Part shown: positions 1 through 7,329 of the stretch, piece by piece
Layout of the letters: each line of letters opens with the position of its first letter
How positions within the stretch are numbered: position 1 is the first letter of the stretch
Notes under the pieces: generated by a model
What the model saw: only the letters and a program-made list of their open reading frames with translations
The model's database searches: none
Told to the model about the DNA's origin: nothing
Origin: an uncultured Opitutales bacterium
GTDB lineage: Bacteria; Verrucomicrobiota; Verrucomicrobiia; Opitutales; Intestinicryptomonadaceae
Direction: 5' to 3'
NCBI GenBank assembly: GCA_900552245.1
Contig: URYY01000036.1
Location: 1 to 15,862, forward strand
DNA length: 15,862 nucleotides
Program-made: the position numbers and the translations under genes

Positions 1-1
1 A

Positions 2-1651
2 GGCATAGGCCACACCCGCTGGGCGACTCACGGCGGGGGTACCGACGCAAACGCACACCCGCACGTATCGAGCTGCGGGCGCTTTATAATGGTGCATAAC
101 GGAATCATAGAAAACTACGAAAATATGCGCTCCTTCCTAATCTCAAAGGGCTACAAATTTTCGTCGGAGACCGATTCGGAGGCGCTTGTAAATTTGATAT
201 CTTACCACTACGACAACCGCACTAAGGAATATACCGACGACAGGTTTTTGGAGGCCGTAAGAAAGGCTCTCTTGCACGTTGAAGGCACCTACGGAATTGC
301 GGTTGTAAGCCCGCTTTTTAAGGACGAGATGATAGTTGCGCGCAAGGGCTCTCCGCTGATAATAGGCATAGGCAAAAACGAGCGCTTGGTTGCAAGCGAC
401 GTAATCGGCTTTGCGGGCAGGGCGCACAACGTAATCTACCTTGAGGACGGTCAGGTTGCGAGCGTTACTGCAGATAGCTGCGATATTATGACCACCGGGC
501 GCCAGCAGATTGAGTGCGTCATAAACGAAATCGACATGGAAAATGAAGTCGCCGAGCGCGGGCACTACAAGCACTTCATGGAAAAGGAAATTTTTGAGCA
601 GCGCAAGGCTATAGAAAACGCCATACGCGGCAGATTTTCCGACGATATGTCAACGGCGGTTTTAAGCGGGCTCAACATGACGCCAAACGAGCTAAGGCAG
701 ATTGATAGAATTTTATTTTGCGCCTGCGGCACCGCATGGCACGCATGTTTAGTGGCGGAGTATCTCATTGAAAAGTACGCGCGCATACCTGTTGAGGTCG
801 AGTACGCGAGCGAATTTCGATACAGAAATCCTCCGCTTGATAAGAACACGCTTGTCTTTGTGATAAGTCAAAGCGGCGAGACTATCGATACTCTCGAAGC
901 TCTGCGCGAGTCTAAGCGCAAGGGCTTTAAGACGCTTGCCATAACAAATGTCGTAGGTTCTACAATCGCGCGCGAAAGCGACGGGGGGCTGTACCAGTAT
1001 TCCGGGCGCGAAGTGGGGGTGGCAAGCACAAAGGCCTTCACAACGCAAATTGTGATAAGCCTCTTGGTTGCGCTTTACTTTGGCAGAATGCGAGATCTGT
1101 CGTTCTCGGAGGGGCGCGAGATAGTAAGTGCCATAAAGGGGCTTCCGGAGCTCGTTGACGAGACATTGAAACAGGCTCCGAAAATTAAGCAGATTGCAAA
1201 AAAATACGCGAAGTTTCCGGACTTTCTCTTTCTGGGCAGGCTCGAGGAATATCCAATAGCTCTCGAGGGAGCCTTGAAGCTCAAGGAGATTTCCTACATA
1301 CACGCCGAGGGTTATCCAGCGGCTGAAATGAAGCACGGGCCCATAGCTCTGGTTTGCCCGGAGTGCCCGACTGTAATTTTTGCGCTTGCCGGCGAAATTT
1401 TTAACAAGGTAATTTCAAACGCAAAGGAAATCGGCGCGCGCAAGGGGCCTGTGATTATGATTACAGACTCGCCCGAGGCCGTCGAAGAGGGGCTTGCGGA
1501 CGATATGATAGTAATTCCCAAGGCCCACCAGTCGGTTAGGGCGGTTTTGGCAACTATTCCGATTCAGCTTTTGGCCTACTACATCGCAGTGGAGCGCAAG
1601 TGCGATGTCGATAAGCCGCGCAACCTCGCAAAGAGCGTGACGGTAGAGTAG
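2..1651 (+). CDS. glmS: Glutamine--fructose-6-phosphate aminotransferase (isomerizing), 5' end missing
   Basis: GlmS makes glucosamine-6-phosphate from fructose-6-phosphate and glutamine, the first step towards UDP-GlcNAc for peptidoglycan and LPS, in the cytoplasm. The frame is open from base 2, so the gene enters from outside the window. The first ATG at base 89 is internal, because upstream codons already encode the conserved glutaminase motif HTRWATHG (codons at about 11-34) and NAHPH. Compared with E. coli GlmS (609 aa), about 68 N-terminal residues, including the catalytic Cys, are missing; 549 are present. Visible features are the glutaminase motif VHNGIIEN, two SIS isomerase domains with SQSGET and VASTKAFTTQ, the active-site stretch KEISYIHAEGYPAAEMKHGP, and the hallmark C-terminus NLAKSVTVE with its Schiff-base region Lys. 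The gene is followed by an intrinsic terminator about 40 bases downstream and faces a convergent neighbour. Any upstream regulation lies outside the window. Confidence 0.98.
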   Translation, partial: GIGHTRWATHGGGTDANAHPHVSSCGRFIMVHNGIIENYENMRSFLISKGYKFSSETDSEALVNLISYHYDNRTKEYTDDRFLEAVRKALLHVEGTYGIAVVSPLFKDEMIVARKGSPLIIGIGKNERLVASDVIGFAGRAHNVIYLEDGQVASVTADSCDIMTTGRQQIECVINEIDMENEVAERGHYKHFMEKEIFEQRKAIENAIRGRFSDDMSTAVLSGLNMTPNELRQIDRILFCACGTAWHACLVAEYLIEKYARIPVEVEYASEFRYRNPPLDKNTLVFVISQSGETIDTLEALRESKRKGFKTLAITNVVGSTIARESDGGLYQYSGREVGVASTKAFTTQIVISLLVALYFGRMRDLSFSEGREIVSAIKGLPELVDETLKQAPKIKQIAKKYAKFPDFLFLGRLEEYPIALEGALKLKEISYIHAEGYPAAEMKHGPIALVCPECPTVIFALAGEIFNKVISNAKEIGARKGPVIMITDSPEAVEEGLADDMIVIPKAHQSVRAVLATIPIQLLAYYIAVERKCDVDKPRNLAKSVTVE

Positions 1652-1690
1652 TGCCTTAGCTTCTGCGTAAGTAAATTTATTTTTAAGATT

Positions 1691-1714
1691 AGCCCGCTTT
1701 GGCGGGCTTCTTTT
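1691..1714 (+). terminator. Intrinsic terminator of glmS
   Basis: A 6-bp G+C stem, GCCCGC (1692-1697) with GCGGGC (1702-1707), is extended by an A-T pair and has a TTTG loop. It is followed by TTCTTTT. It lies 40 bases after the glmS stop. No matching T-run exists on the opposite strand, so it should act only on rightward transcription. Confidence 0.85.
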
Positions 1715-1715
1715 C

Positions 1716-2030
1716 TTTGAAGATTTCTCTGAAAATCGCCGCAAATACAAATAGGCTATCTTTGGAGATTTGAATATTTTCTAGCGACTAGCTCCTCGTT
1801 CAGAGGAGAAGCCCATTGTTGCTTTCCATTTTTATGTTAGTTGAGTCTAGCTTCTTGAGTGTGCGTTTCGGGGCTATTTTTAATTTTATTCTGGGGCACT
1901 TTATTTATTGAGTGGCTTTAAAAATTTTGTACGCAAAGTAAGTTATCCCCGAGACAAAACAATAAACCTCTGACTTTGCAAAACTCACTAGATGCTTTTA
2001 AAAGTAAATTAAGTAATAAAACTTTTAATA
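1716..2030. other. AT-rich convergent intergenic stretch without a recognisable gene
   Basis: Between the glmS terminator and the FKBP terminator I see no open frame with coding character, no tRNA and no known RNA motif. Two weak structures are visible. One is a 6-bp hairpin CTCCTC/GAGGAG with a GTTCA loop (1792-1808) and no T-run. The other is a 7-bp inverted repeat, GCAAAGT (1933-1939) with ACTTTGC (1973-1979). A 26-codon frame from the ATG at 1834 is probably chance. Confidence 0.6.
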
Positions 2031-2060
2031 AAAAAGCGCGCCGAAATTTTCAGCGCGCTT
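2031..2060 (-). terminator. Intrinsic terminator of the FKBP gene
   Basis: An 8-bp stem, AAGCGCGC (2034-2041) with GCGCGCTT (2053-2060), has an 11-base loop. Read on the minus strand, the stem is followed by a T-rich tract (complement of 2021-2035). It starts about 30 bases after the minus-strand stop of the FKBP gene, the expected position for its terminator. Confidence 0.85.
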
Positions 2061-2090
2061 TGCAATTAAAATTTGATTTCAACTAGCCGT

Positions 2091-2846
2091 TTATTTTTCG
2101 GCGGGCTTTACGTCGTCTAGATTTATCGGTTCTACCGTGGCTGCCGGTGCGGCTGCGGGAGCGTCCTCAAAGCCTATCATATCGACCTCAAATATGAGGG
2201 TTGAGCCCGCAGGTATAGTGCCAACCGCCTGATTGCCATAGCCTAGCTTTGCAGGAATGTAGAGGCGAATCTTACCGCCCTTGCCAACCTTCTGCAAGCC
2301 TTCGCGGAAACCGGGAATTACTTGAGCCAAGGGGAACTTTGCGGGCTTGCCGGCCTTCTTGGAAGAGTCAAATTCCGTCCCGTTTATGAGGGTGCCAACA
2401 TAGTCAACTTCAACAATAGAGCCCTCATTCGGCAAACCTTCGCCTTGTTCTATAATCTCAAACCCCAAGCCGGAGGGCTCGATTTTTACGTTCTTATTTT
2501 CGGCAAGCTTTGCCCAGAACTCGTCGTTTTCCTTATTGGTCTTGGCAAGTTCCTCGTCCATGATTTTTGCGGCTCTCTGCTCTAGGAAGGCCTGCATCTT
2601 TGGCCCAATTTCAGCGGCGTTTTCCGGGAATGTCTTGCCGCTTTGATAGGCCTTCAAACCTTCTATGAAGGCTGCCATCTCCTCGTCGTTAAAGCGGAGC
2701 TGCTTTGCTCCGGACTGTTCACAGACTACCATACCGTAAAGGTTCAGATATTCTTTTTCTTTGTTTGTCATTGCGTTTAGTATAGGGGAGGCAAACGCGC
2801 CAAATAGGGCTGCGCCCGCCAGTGTCTTTATTATATTCGATTTCAT
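2091..2846 (-). CDS. Exported FKBP-type peptidyl-prolyl cis-trans isomerase
   Basis: The product is a 251-residue protein with a signal peptide (hydrophobic residues 8-24, probable cleavage after LNA25). It has an alpha-helical FKBP_N-type dimerisation region (about 27-115) and a C-terminal FKBP domain (about 125-226). Active-site positions of the family are seen as Y149, F159-D160, F171, V176-I177, Y203 and F219. The pocket-floor Trp of FKBP12 is Phe180 here (VIPGF). The tail from 228 is Ala/Pro-rich and ends in charged residues. Architecture and length match the FkpA/Mip family of periplasmic or surface isomerases that help fold envelope proteins. The gene is monocistronic: it has its own promoter (2875-2903) and terminator (2031-2060). 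No Shine-Dalgarno precedes the ATG; the upstream bases are AT-rich. FkpA and Mip orthologues cannot be told apart from sequence alone, so no symbol is given. Confidence 0.95.
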   Translation of the reverse strand: MKSNIIKTLAGAALFGAFASPILNAMTNKEKEYLNLYGMVVCEQSGAKQLRFNDEEMAAFIEGLKAYQSGKTFPENAAEIGPKMQAFLEQRAAKIMDEELAKTNKENDEFWAKLAENKNVKIEPSGLGFEIIEQGEGLPNEGSIVEVDYVGTLINGTEFDSSKKAGKPAKFPLAQVIPGFREGLQKVGKGGKIRLYIPAKLGYGNQAVGTIPAGSTLIFEVDMIGFEDAPAAAPAATVEPINLDDVKPAEK

Positions 2847-2874
2847 AAATAATGCGTTATGCGTATTTGTTGAG

Positions 2875-2903
2875 ATTGTCTAAGATTTGTTCTATTTAGT
2901 CAA
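2875..2903 (-). promoter_or_regulatory. Sigma70-type promoter for the FKBP gene
   Basis: On the minus strand, TTGACT (2903-2898) is separated by exactly 17 bases from GACAAT (2880-2875). That gives 5/6 and 4/6 matches to the -35 and -10 consensus. The predicted start near 2868 leaves an AT-rich leader of about 20 bases before the ATG at 2846, with no ribosome-binding motif. Confidence 0.5.
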
Positions 2904-2947
2904 ATTTATATTTCACCTTAATTATTTCGCGCATCTTTAGCTGGAAT

Positions 2948-2984
2948 CGGCAAAATTGCGCAGAGCTCAAGAACTATTTTACCG
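2948..2984 (-). other. Possible stem-loop at the end of the tolB-purM operon
   Basis: An inverted repeat pairs 2948-2956 (CGGCAAAAT) with 2976-2984 (ATTTTACCG). In minus-strand RNA this is nine pairs including one G-U wobble, with a 19-base loop. In plus-strand RNA the same position is a C-A mismatch, so a minus transcript is favoured. No T-run follows, so it is not a standard intrinsic terminator; it may be an end-protecting hairpin or chance. Confidence 0.25.
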
Positions 2985-3040
2985 CCAACTTCAAAGCGCA
3001 AGCCGCAACTAAAATTTGCGTTTCGTAGGACAGACACGCG

Positions 3041-3319
3041 TTATCGCACAAAGTTTGAATTATTTTTTGTCTGTCGGAAAATATTTATCTCGCTTTTTTG
3101 ATTATTCTTTCGCTTCGTTGAGAAAACGGAGTCTTGGCCTTCCTTATCGAACATGAGCTTATCTAGATAAAAGAAACCGGCGCCCTCGTACCAGGCCTCC
3201 TCTTGGCTGCCCGATGACGAGCTTTCGGAACTTTCGTATCCGACGCAAGCAGTCATTGCAATAAGCGCGCACGAGGCTGCAATTGCGGATAGAATGCGGA
3301 CTGATCTTTGCCCTGCCAT
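3041..3319 (-). CDS. Small predicted lipoprotein, function unknown
   Basis: The product has 92 residues. A basic start and hydrophobic stretch (9-24) end in the lipobox-like MTAC with Cys25, so it would be lipidated by Lgt and cleaved by a type II signal peptidase such as the LspA encoded later in this window. After Cys25 comes a Ser/Glu linker (28-42), then a WYEGAGFFYLDKLMFDK block (about 43-59) and a Lys/Asn-rich tail. The ATG overlaps the purM stop by one base (TGATG), implying translational coupling and a real gene. The tail (about 68-92) is AT-rich and unlike its neighbours in codon choice. The frame stays open for 40 more codons after the stop, so the tail could be decayed or altered. 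I do not recognise the family. Confidence 0.7.
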   Translation of the reverse strand: MAGQRSVRILSAIAASCALIAMTACVGYESSESSSSGSQEEAWYEGAGFFYLDKLMFDKEGQDSVFSTKRKNNQKSEINIFRQTKNNSNFVR

Positions 3320-4530
3320 CAGTCTTGAGCGTATTCGTTTACTTCGCCGAGAGCAGAGAGTGTGAGGTGATTTTTACCGCCTTTTAGTTTACTCTCTTCG
3401 GTTTTGCCCACAATTTTTGCAGCTATGCCAAAGCTCTTTGCAACTGCAATGACCTTTGCCGCGTCGGATTCCTTGCAGTAAATTTCCATGCGGTGGCCCA
3501 TATTATAGACCTTGTACATCTCCTTTACAGATGTTTTGCTGGCTTTTTGAATAGCCTTAAATATTGCCGGAGGTTCAAAGAGATTGTCCTTTATAAAGTG
3601 GACGGAATTTCCAAAGCGCATGCACTTTGTCTGCCCGCCGCCTGAGCAGTGTATTATGCCCTTTATGAGCTTCGGATACTTCTTTACAATCTTTGCAATT
3701 ACGGGCGCGTAAGTGCGCGTGGGCGATAGAAGCGCTTGAGCAATGGTTAAATTTGAATCCGGCAGCTTGTCCTCAAACTTGTATGGGCCGCAGTAAACCA
3801 GTTTTTTATCTATGTTTGAGTCGTAAGTTTCCGGGTATTTTTTGGCGTAGTACTTTGAGAGAATGTCGTGGCGGGCGCTCGTGAGGCCGTTTGAACCTAT
3901 GCCGCTATTTTCAAAGTCCTCGTAAGTCGCCTTTCCGTCGGAGGCAAGGCCAACTATCACAAGCCCGGCGTCTATGCCATTGGGCATGAGAACGTCTTTT
4001 CTATTCATTACCGCAACCGCGCAGGAATCGACTACAACAGCTCCGGTGAGGTCGCCCACATCGGCTGTTTCGCCGCCGCCCGAGTAGGTTTTAACCCCCA
4101 GCGAGCACATCTTCTTTGTAAAATCCTCCGCTCCGTTTATAAGTTCCGCCAATGCCTTTGCGGGGAAGTTTGCGGCGTTTCTATTTACGGTATTTGAAAT
4201 CACAACTCCGTTAAAAGCACCTATGCAGAGCAAGTCGTCTATGTTCATTACGATGGAATCTTGCGAGATGCCGCGGAATACCGAGGCGTCGCCGGTTTCC
4301 TTGTAGTAGAGGTAGGCGATTATCGACTTTGTGCCGCTGCCGTCTGAATGAATTACGTTGCACTTCTTCCTGTCGGAAGTTAGAAAGTCCTTAGTTATTT
4401 TGCAGAAGGCCTTGGGAAACAGCCCCCTGTCCAACTTGTCAACCGCCGCGTGGACGTCTTGCTTTGATGAGGAAACGCCGCGCGAGGCGTAGCGGTCTGT
4501 ACTTTTTAAAGAGTCGGATTTCTTTGCCAT
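3319..4530 (-). CDS. purM: Phosphoribosylformylglycinamidine cyclo-ligase (AIR synthetase), Bacteroidetes-like type
   Basis: PurM closes the imidazole ring of 5-aminoimidazole ribonucleotide from FGAM with ATP, step five of purine synthesis, in the cytoplasm. The protein has 403 residues, longer than the roughly 345 of E. coli PurM. Its layout is N-terminal RYASRGVSSSKQDVHAAV (13-30), the ATP-binding loop HSDGSGTKS (61-69), MNIDDLLCIGA (95-105), GGETADVGD (152-160), GSNGLTSARHD (212-222), LSPTRTYAPVI (268-278), CSGGGQTK (295-302) and YNMGHRMEIY (342-351). From memory, these blocks follow the divergent PurM typical of Bacteroides much more closely than the proteobacterial one. It is third in the leftward operon. 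Seven bases separate it from thrH upstream, and its stop overlaps the next start. No Shine-Dalgarno is visible; the upstream sequence ACTTTAAT is AT-rich. The main alternative is an AIR-synthase-related paralogue, but the retained motifs argue for true PurM. Confidence 0.92.
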   Translation of the reverse strand: MAKKSDSLKSTDRYASRGVSSSKQDVHAAVDKLDRGLFPKAFCKITKDFLTSDRKKCNVIHSDGSGTKSIIAYLYYKETGDASVFRGISQDSIVMNIDDLLCIGAFNGVVISNTVNRNAANFPAKALAELINGAEDFTKKMCSLGVKTYSGGGETADVGDLTGAVVVDSCAVAVMNRKDVLMPNGIDAGLVIVGLASDGKATYEDFENSGIGSNGLTSARHDILSKYYAKKYPETYDSNIDKKLVYCGPYKFEDKLPDSNLTIAQALLSPTRTYAPVIAKIVKKYPKLIKGIIHCSGGGQTKCMRFGNSVHFIKDNLFEPPAIFKAIQKASKTSVKEMYKVYNMGHRMEIYCKESDAAKVIAVAKSFGIAAKIVGKTEESKLKGGKNHLTLSALGEVNEYAQD

Positions 4531-4537
4531 ATTAAAG

Positions 4538-5140
4538 TTACTTTATAAATTTTTCAAATTGAGTTTTTAGTTCCGCGTAGTTTTGCGCGACGGGCAAGTC
4601 TGAATTTTCGGCGGCAAATTTTGCAGTGGGCTTGTATAAGACGGCTGCATTGGCAGATCTTAGCATTGAGAGGTCGTTGTAGGAGTCGCCCGATGCAATC
4701 ACTTCAAAGTTCAAGCCTCTGAAAGCCTCAACCGCCTTTCTCTTTTGGTCGTTTAGCCTTAGCTTGTAGCCCGTGATTTTGCCCTTTGAATCAACTTCGA
4801 GCGAGTGGCAAAATAGTGTGGGGTAATCGAGCTGCGCCATGAGGGGCTTTGCGAATTGCTCAAAGGTATCCGAGAGTATCACAACCCTGCCAACGCTCTT
4901 AAGCCAATCCAAAAATTCCTTAGCCCCGTCTAATGGGCGCATTTGCGAAATCACTTTCTGTATGTCAAAAAGCGAGATTTTCTCGCGCTCGAGTATGTCG
5001 AGGCGATAGCGCATAAGCTTATCGTAGTCGGGCTCGTCGCGCGTCGTGCGCGCGAGTTCTTTCACTCCCATTCTCTCGGAAACCGCAATCCAGATTTCCG
5101 GGATAAATACGCCTTCAAGATCGAGTGCAAAAAGTAGCAT
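4538..5140 (-). CDS. thrH: Bifunctional phosphoserine phosphatase / homoserine phosphotransferase, HAD superfamily
   Basis: The 200-residue protein closely matches the Pseudomonas ThrH family, which dephosphorylates phosphoserine and can transfer its phosphate to homoserine. HAD motif I is DLEGV (D7, E9); Glu at the second acidic position is typical of ThrH, where SerB has Asp. The family blocks PEIWIA (14-19), TTRDEPDYDKLM (32-43) and PLDGAKEF (69-76) are present. Motif II is ILSDTF (S90), the motif III Lys lies in QKRKAV (about 132-137), and motif IV is GDSYND (151-156). The length equals the family norm. The gene lies between tolB (12-base gap) and purM (7-base gap), so it should be co-transcribed with both. 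Context hints that it may supply the last step of serine synthesis, but whether a separate serB exists cannot be seen here. Confidence 0.92.
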   Translation of the reverse strand: MLLFALDLEGVFIPEIWIAVSERMGVKELARTTRDEPDYDKLMRYRLDILEREKISLFDIQKVISQMRPLDGAKEFLDWLKSVGRVVILSDTFEQFAKPLMAQLDYPTLFCHSLEVDSKGKITGYKLRLNDQKRKAVEAFRGLNFEVIASGDSYNDLSMLRSANAAVLYKPTAKFAAENSDLPVAQNYAELKTQFEKFIK

Positions 5141-5152
5141 TGTTTCGTGGTG

Positions 5153-6328
5153 TTAGTGCTTGTATATGAAGTCGGCCTCGCCGCAGTTGCCCAGCTTTGC
5201 GGAATGCAGGAGAGTCTCTTTCTTATTCTTGTAGTCAACTATGTAGAGCTTCCTGCTCTTGCCGAAATTTTTTGTAAATACAATGTGCCTGCCGTCGTTT
5301 GTCCAGCGCGGAAGCGATGAGGAGCCCGATTGCGTTATAACTTCGCTCTTGCCGGTATTTAAATCGTGAACCGCTATCTGAAAGCCCTTGCCGCGCGCGC
5401 AGGTGTAGGCGATTAAATTCGGGTAAAGCGGGTTCCAGTCCGGCTCTGAGCAGTAGCCGCTTATGTTTGTCTTTATGCGCTTTGAGCCCTTGCCGTCGGC
5501 GGACATTATGTAGAGCTGAGGCCTTCCCAAGGCATCGCTTGTGTAAACTATTTGCGAGCCGTCGGGCGACCACGAGGCGCTGGCTTCTACGGAGTCGTTC
5601 TTAGTTAGGCGCTTTGCGTTTCTGCCTGAGGCGTCGCAAGTCCAGACTTCGGCGTTGCCGGTAGTCGTCAAAATCATCGCAACCTTTCTTCCGTCGGGGC
5701 TAAATTCGCCGCCCGTATTTGTGCCGCGGTAAGATGCAAAAGTGCGGCGAGAGCGCGGATTTAAGGTGATTTCATACAAGTCCATAAGCTTTGTGCGGTA
5801 GTAGCCCGTGTAGATTATCTTAGATCCGTCGGGCGACCAGTGCGGAAGCATTGAGTCCGACTTGTCGTTCGTAAGTTGGCGTATGTTTGTAAAGAGAAAA
5901 TCAGATATGTATATTTCGGTCTTGCCGGTTCTATCGGATGCAAAAGTTAGCTCGCCTGCAAAGTAGCCCGGGCTTGCAAGAATTTTAAGCACTGCCAAAT
6001 CGCAGGCTCTTGCTACCGCGTTTGCGTAGGAGTTGCCCTGAACTACCTGCGTAAATGGGCGCGCCCCGTTTATGGTGAGCCCTATCATATTGTCGCCCGA
6101 TTCCGCAAGCGAGATTTCATACTGCGGATTTGCATCTACAACCTTGAAGCTCCCGTGGGTCGAAAAGGCCCACTTAGCGAGGTTGGCCGCCTCTTGCGCG
6201 CCGGTAATTTTTATCCTGTAAACCGGGGCCTGAGTATCGACATTTCCCTTGACTACAATATTTGTCTGGGCGCAAAGCAGACCTGCAAAAGCGCAAAAAA
6301 GGGTGCTTAAAAATAATCTCCTGAGCAT
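5153..6328 (-). CDS. tolB: TolB-like periplasmic beta-propeller protein
   Basis: The product has 391 residues from the ATG at 6328. A TTG at 6349 would add seven residues ahead of the signal peptide and is less likely. The signal peptide is MLRRLFL followed by a hydrophobic stretch to LLCA20. The Cys at 19 lacks a lipobox, so type I cleavage is expected. A TolB_N-like domain (about 22-120) leads into a propeller of PD40-type repeats: LPHWSPDGSKIIYT (161-174), GEFSPDGRKVAM (207-218), ASWSPDGSQIVYTSD (251-265), PDWNPLYPNLIAYT (296-309) and LPRWTNDGRHIVFT (339-352). Known TolB docks Pal and colicins and works with TolQRA in outer-membrane constriction. It is first in the leftward operon with thrH and purM. 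No tolQRA or pal is nearby, so a TolB-like paralogue of other function remains possible. Confidence 0.85.
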   Translation of the reverse strand: MLRRLFLSTLFCAFAGLLCAQTNIVVKGNVDTQAPVYRIKITGAQEAANLAKWAFSTHGSFKVVDANPQYEISLAESGDNMIGLTINGARPFTQVVQGNSYANAVARACDLAVLKILASPGYFAGELTFASDRTGKTEIYISDFLFTNIRQLTNDKSDSMLPHWSPDGSKIIYTGYYRTKLMDLYEITLNPRSRRTFASYRGTNTGGEFSPDGRKVAMILTTTGNAEVWTCDASGRNAKRLTKNDSVEASASWSPDGSQIVYTSDALGRPQLYIMSADGKGSKRIKTNISGYCSEPDWNPLYPNLIAYTCARGKGFQIAVHDLNTGKSEVITQSGSSSLPRWTNDGRHIVFTKNFGKSRKLYIVDYKNKKETLLHSAKLGNCGEADFIYKH

Positions 6329-6451
6329 AGTGGCTTGATACTTGAGCAAGTTTGATTTTTTTCAACACAAAATTCTCAACTTTTTTAATTTTGCGCAAGG
6401 GGCGACATTTGTGTAAGTTTTTGAAGGTTTTAAAAAATGCAAAAAAATGTC

Positions 6452-6479
6452 TTGAGCAAAAAACTTAGCCTGCTAGTTT
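6452..6479 (+). promoter_or_regulatory. Weak candidate promoter for the 258-residue hypothetical gene
   Basis: TTGAGC (6452-6457), 16 bases, then TAGTTT (6474-6479). The -10 match is poor (3/6). If real, transcription would start about 4 bases before the ATG at 6490, giving a nearly leaderless message. It lies in the 161-base region between the divergent tolB and hypothetical genes, for which I found no convincing tolB promoter. Confidence 0.25.
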
Positions 6480-6489
6480 GTATCTCTAT

Positions 6490-7266
6490 ATGGAAACGTA
6501 TCTATACTTGTCTTTAGCGCCCGAGGCTCTGATTGCCTCCAATCTCTCCCCCGAAGCGTTTGGAACATACTACGCTACCGGTGATTACAATCGCAGTTTC
6601 GACCAGGCGATTTTCTTTGAATTGGATAAAAATTTTAAGAGCGACTACTTCCCGCTCGACAAAATAAAGGAGCTTTGCGTTCCGCATCCGGACGGCTCCG
6701 CGCACAAGTCGGTATATCTCTCGGTTTACCGCGTTTTGGAGCACGTTCCAATGTCCGCATTTAAGAATTTGTACTTGGTAACATCTGACGGCAGAACCCT
6801 AGAGCTTAAAAAGGGCGAATTTAAGCCCGACGAAAACGAGCACTTGTTTCTGTATCAAGACTTGGCTCCGGCGCGCCCGAGGGTTGCAAGCGTCTTAAAC
6901 CCCAAGGAATACGCCTTGCGCCTGACAAGTCCGGAGCGCTTGGTAAATATGAAAAAAATCGCATTTTGCGACCTCTCTTTGGGCGAGCTTGAAAAGGATC
7001 CCGAAAACGGCAACGCCCACAATTTGCCCTACCGCAACATAGAGCACTTGCGCGACTGCTTGCGCTCAATAAGCCTAAAGAGCGGCAAGAACAACAAGGT
7101 TGTGTTGCGCAATATGGTTGGCGAGCTTCTATACCGCACGGTAAAGCGCGGCTTCTACGTCGGCGGCGACGGGCAGATGATTTTCTACCCAATGCCCTCG
7201 CGCGAAGAGTTGGAGGATAAGTACTACACCTGGTGGCGCAGCGCCGAAACTGCATTCGGTGCGTAG
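6490..7266 (+). CDS. Unrecognised cytoplasmic protein, 258 residues
   Basis: I do not recognise this family. The ATG at 6490 is preferred; an in-frame TTG at 6478 would add only four residues. No signal peptide, membrane segment or nucleotide-binding loop is visible, and the composition is that of a soluble globular protein. Stretches that look constrained are PHPDGSAHKSVYLSVYRVLEHVP (about 61-83), LYLVTSDGRTLELKKGEF (about 89-106), LPYRNIEHLRDCLRS (about 179-193) and the aromatic end YYTWWRSAE (about 245-253). Codon use matches the neighbours, which argues for a resident gene. It is read divergently from the tolB operon and ends in a strong terminator before hppA, so it is probably transcribed alone. 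Confidence 0.85.
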   Translation: METYLYLSLAPEALIASNLSPEAFGTYYATGDYNRSFDQAIFFELDKNFKSDYFPLDKIKELCVPHPDGSAHKSVYLSVYRVLEHVPMSAFKNLYLVTSDGRTLELKKGEFKPDENEHLFLYQDLAPARPRVASVLNPKEYALRLTSPERLVNMKKIAFCDLSLGELEKDPENGNAHNLPYRNIEHLRDCLRSISLKSGKNNKVVLRNMVGELLYRTVKRGFYVGGDGQMIFYPMPSREELEDKYYTWWRSAETAFGA

Positions 7267-7276
7267 TTTGAAACTC

Positions 7277-7311
7277 GTGCGCGGTCAGTATCTGCCTGCC
7301 GCGCGCTTTTT
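7277..7311 (+). terminator. Strong intrinsic terminator between the hypothetical gene and hppA
   Basis: The stem is GTGCGCGG (7277-7284) with CCGCGCGC (7299-7306). It is extended past a bulged T by CAG (7286-7288) with CTG (7296-7298), closing a 7-base loop, and is followed by TTTTT (7307-7311). It ends only 18 bases before the hppA ATG, so it ends the upstream message but also sits in the hppA leader or promoter. Confidence 0.85.
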
Positions 7312-7329
7312 AGAGATGAATTTAAAGAT

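Noticed and set aside
749..1336. 195-codon minus-strand frame inside glmS
   Set aside because: It is antisense to conserved SIS-domain codons, with no motif, promoter or start context; a shadow of glmS.
1792..1808. Hairpin CTCCTC/GAGGAG as a terminator or small RNA
   Set aside because: There is no T-run and no promoter nearby, and the glmS terminator already lies upstream.
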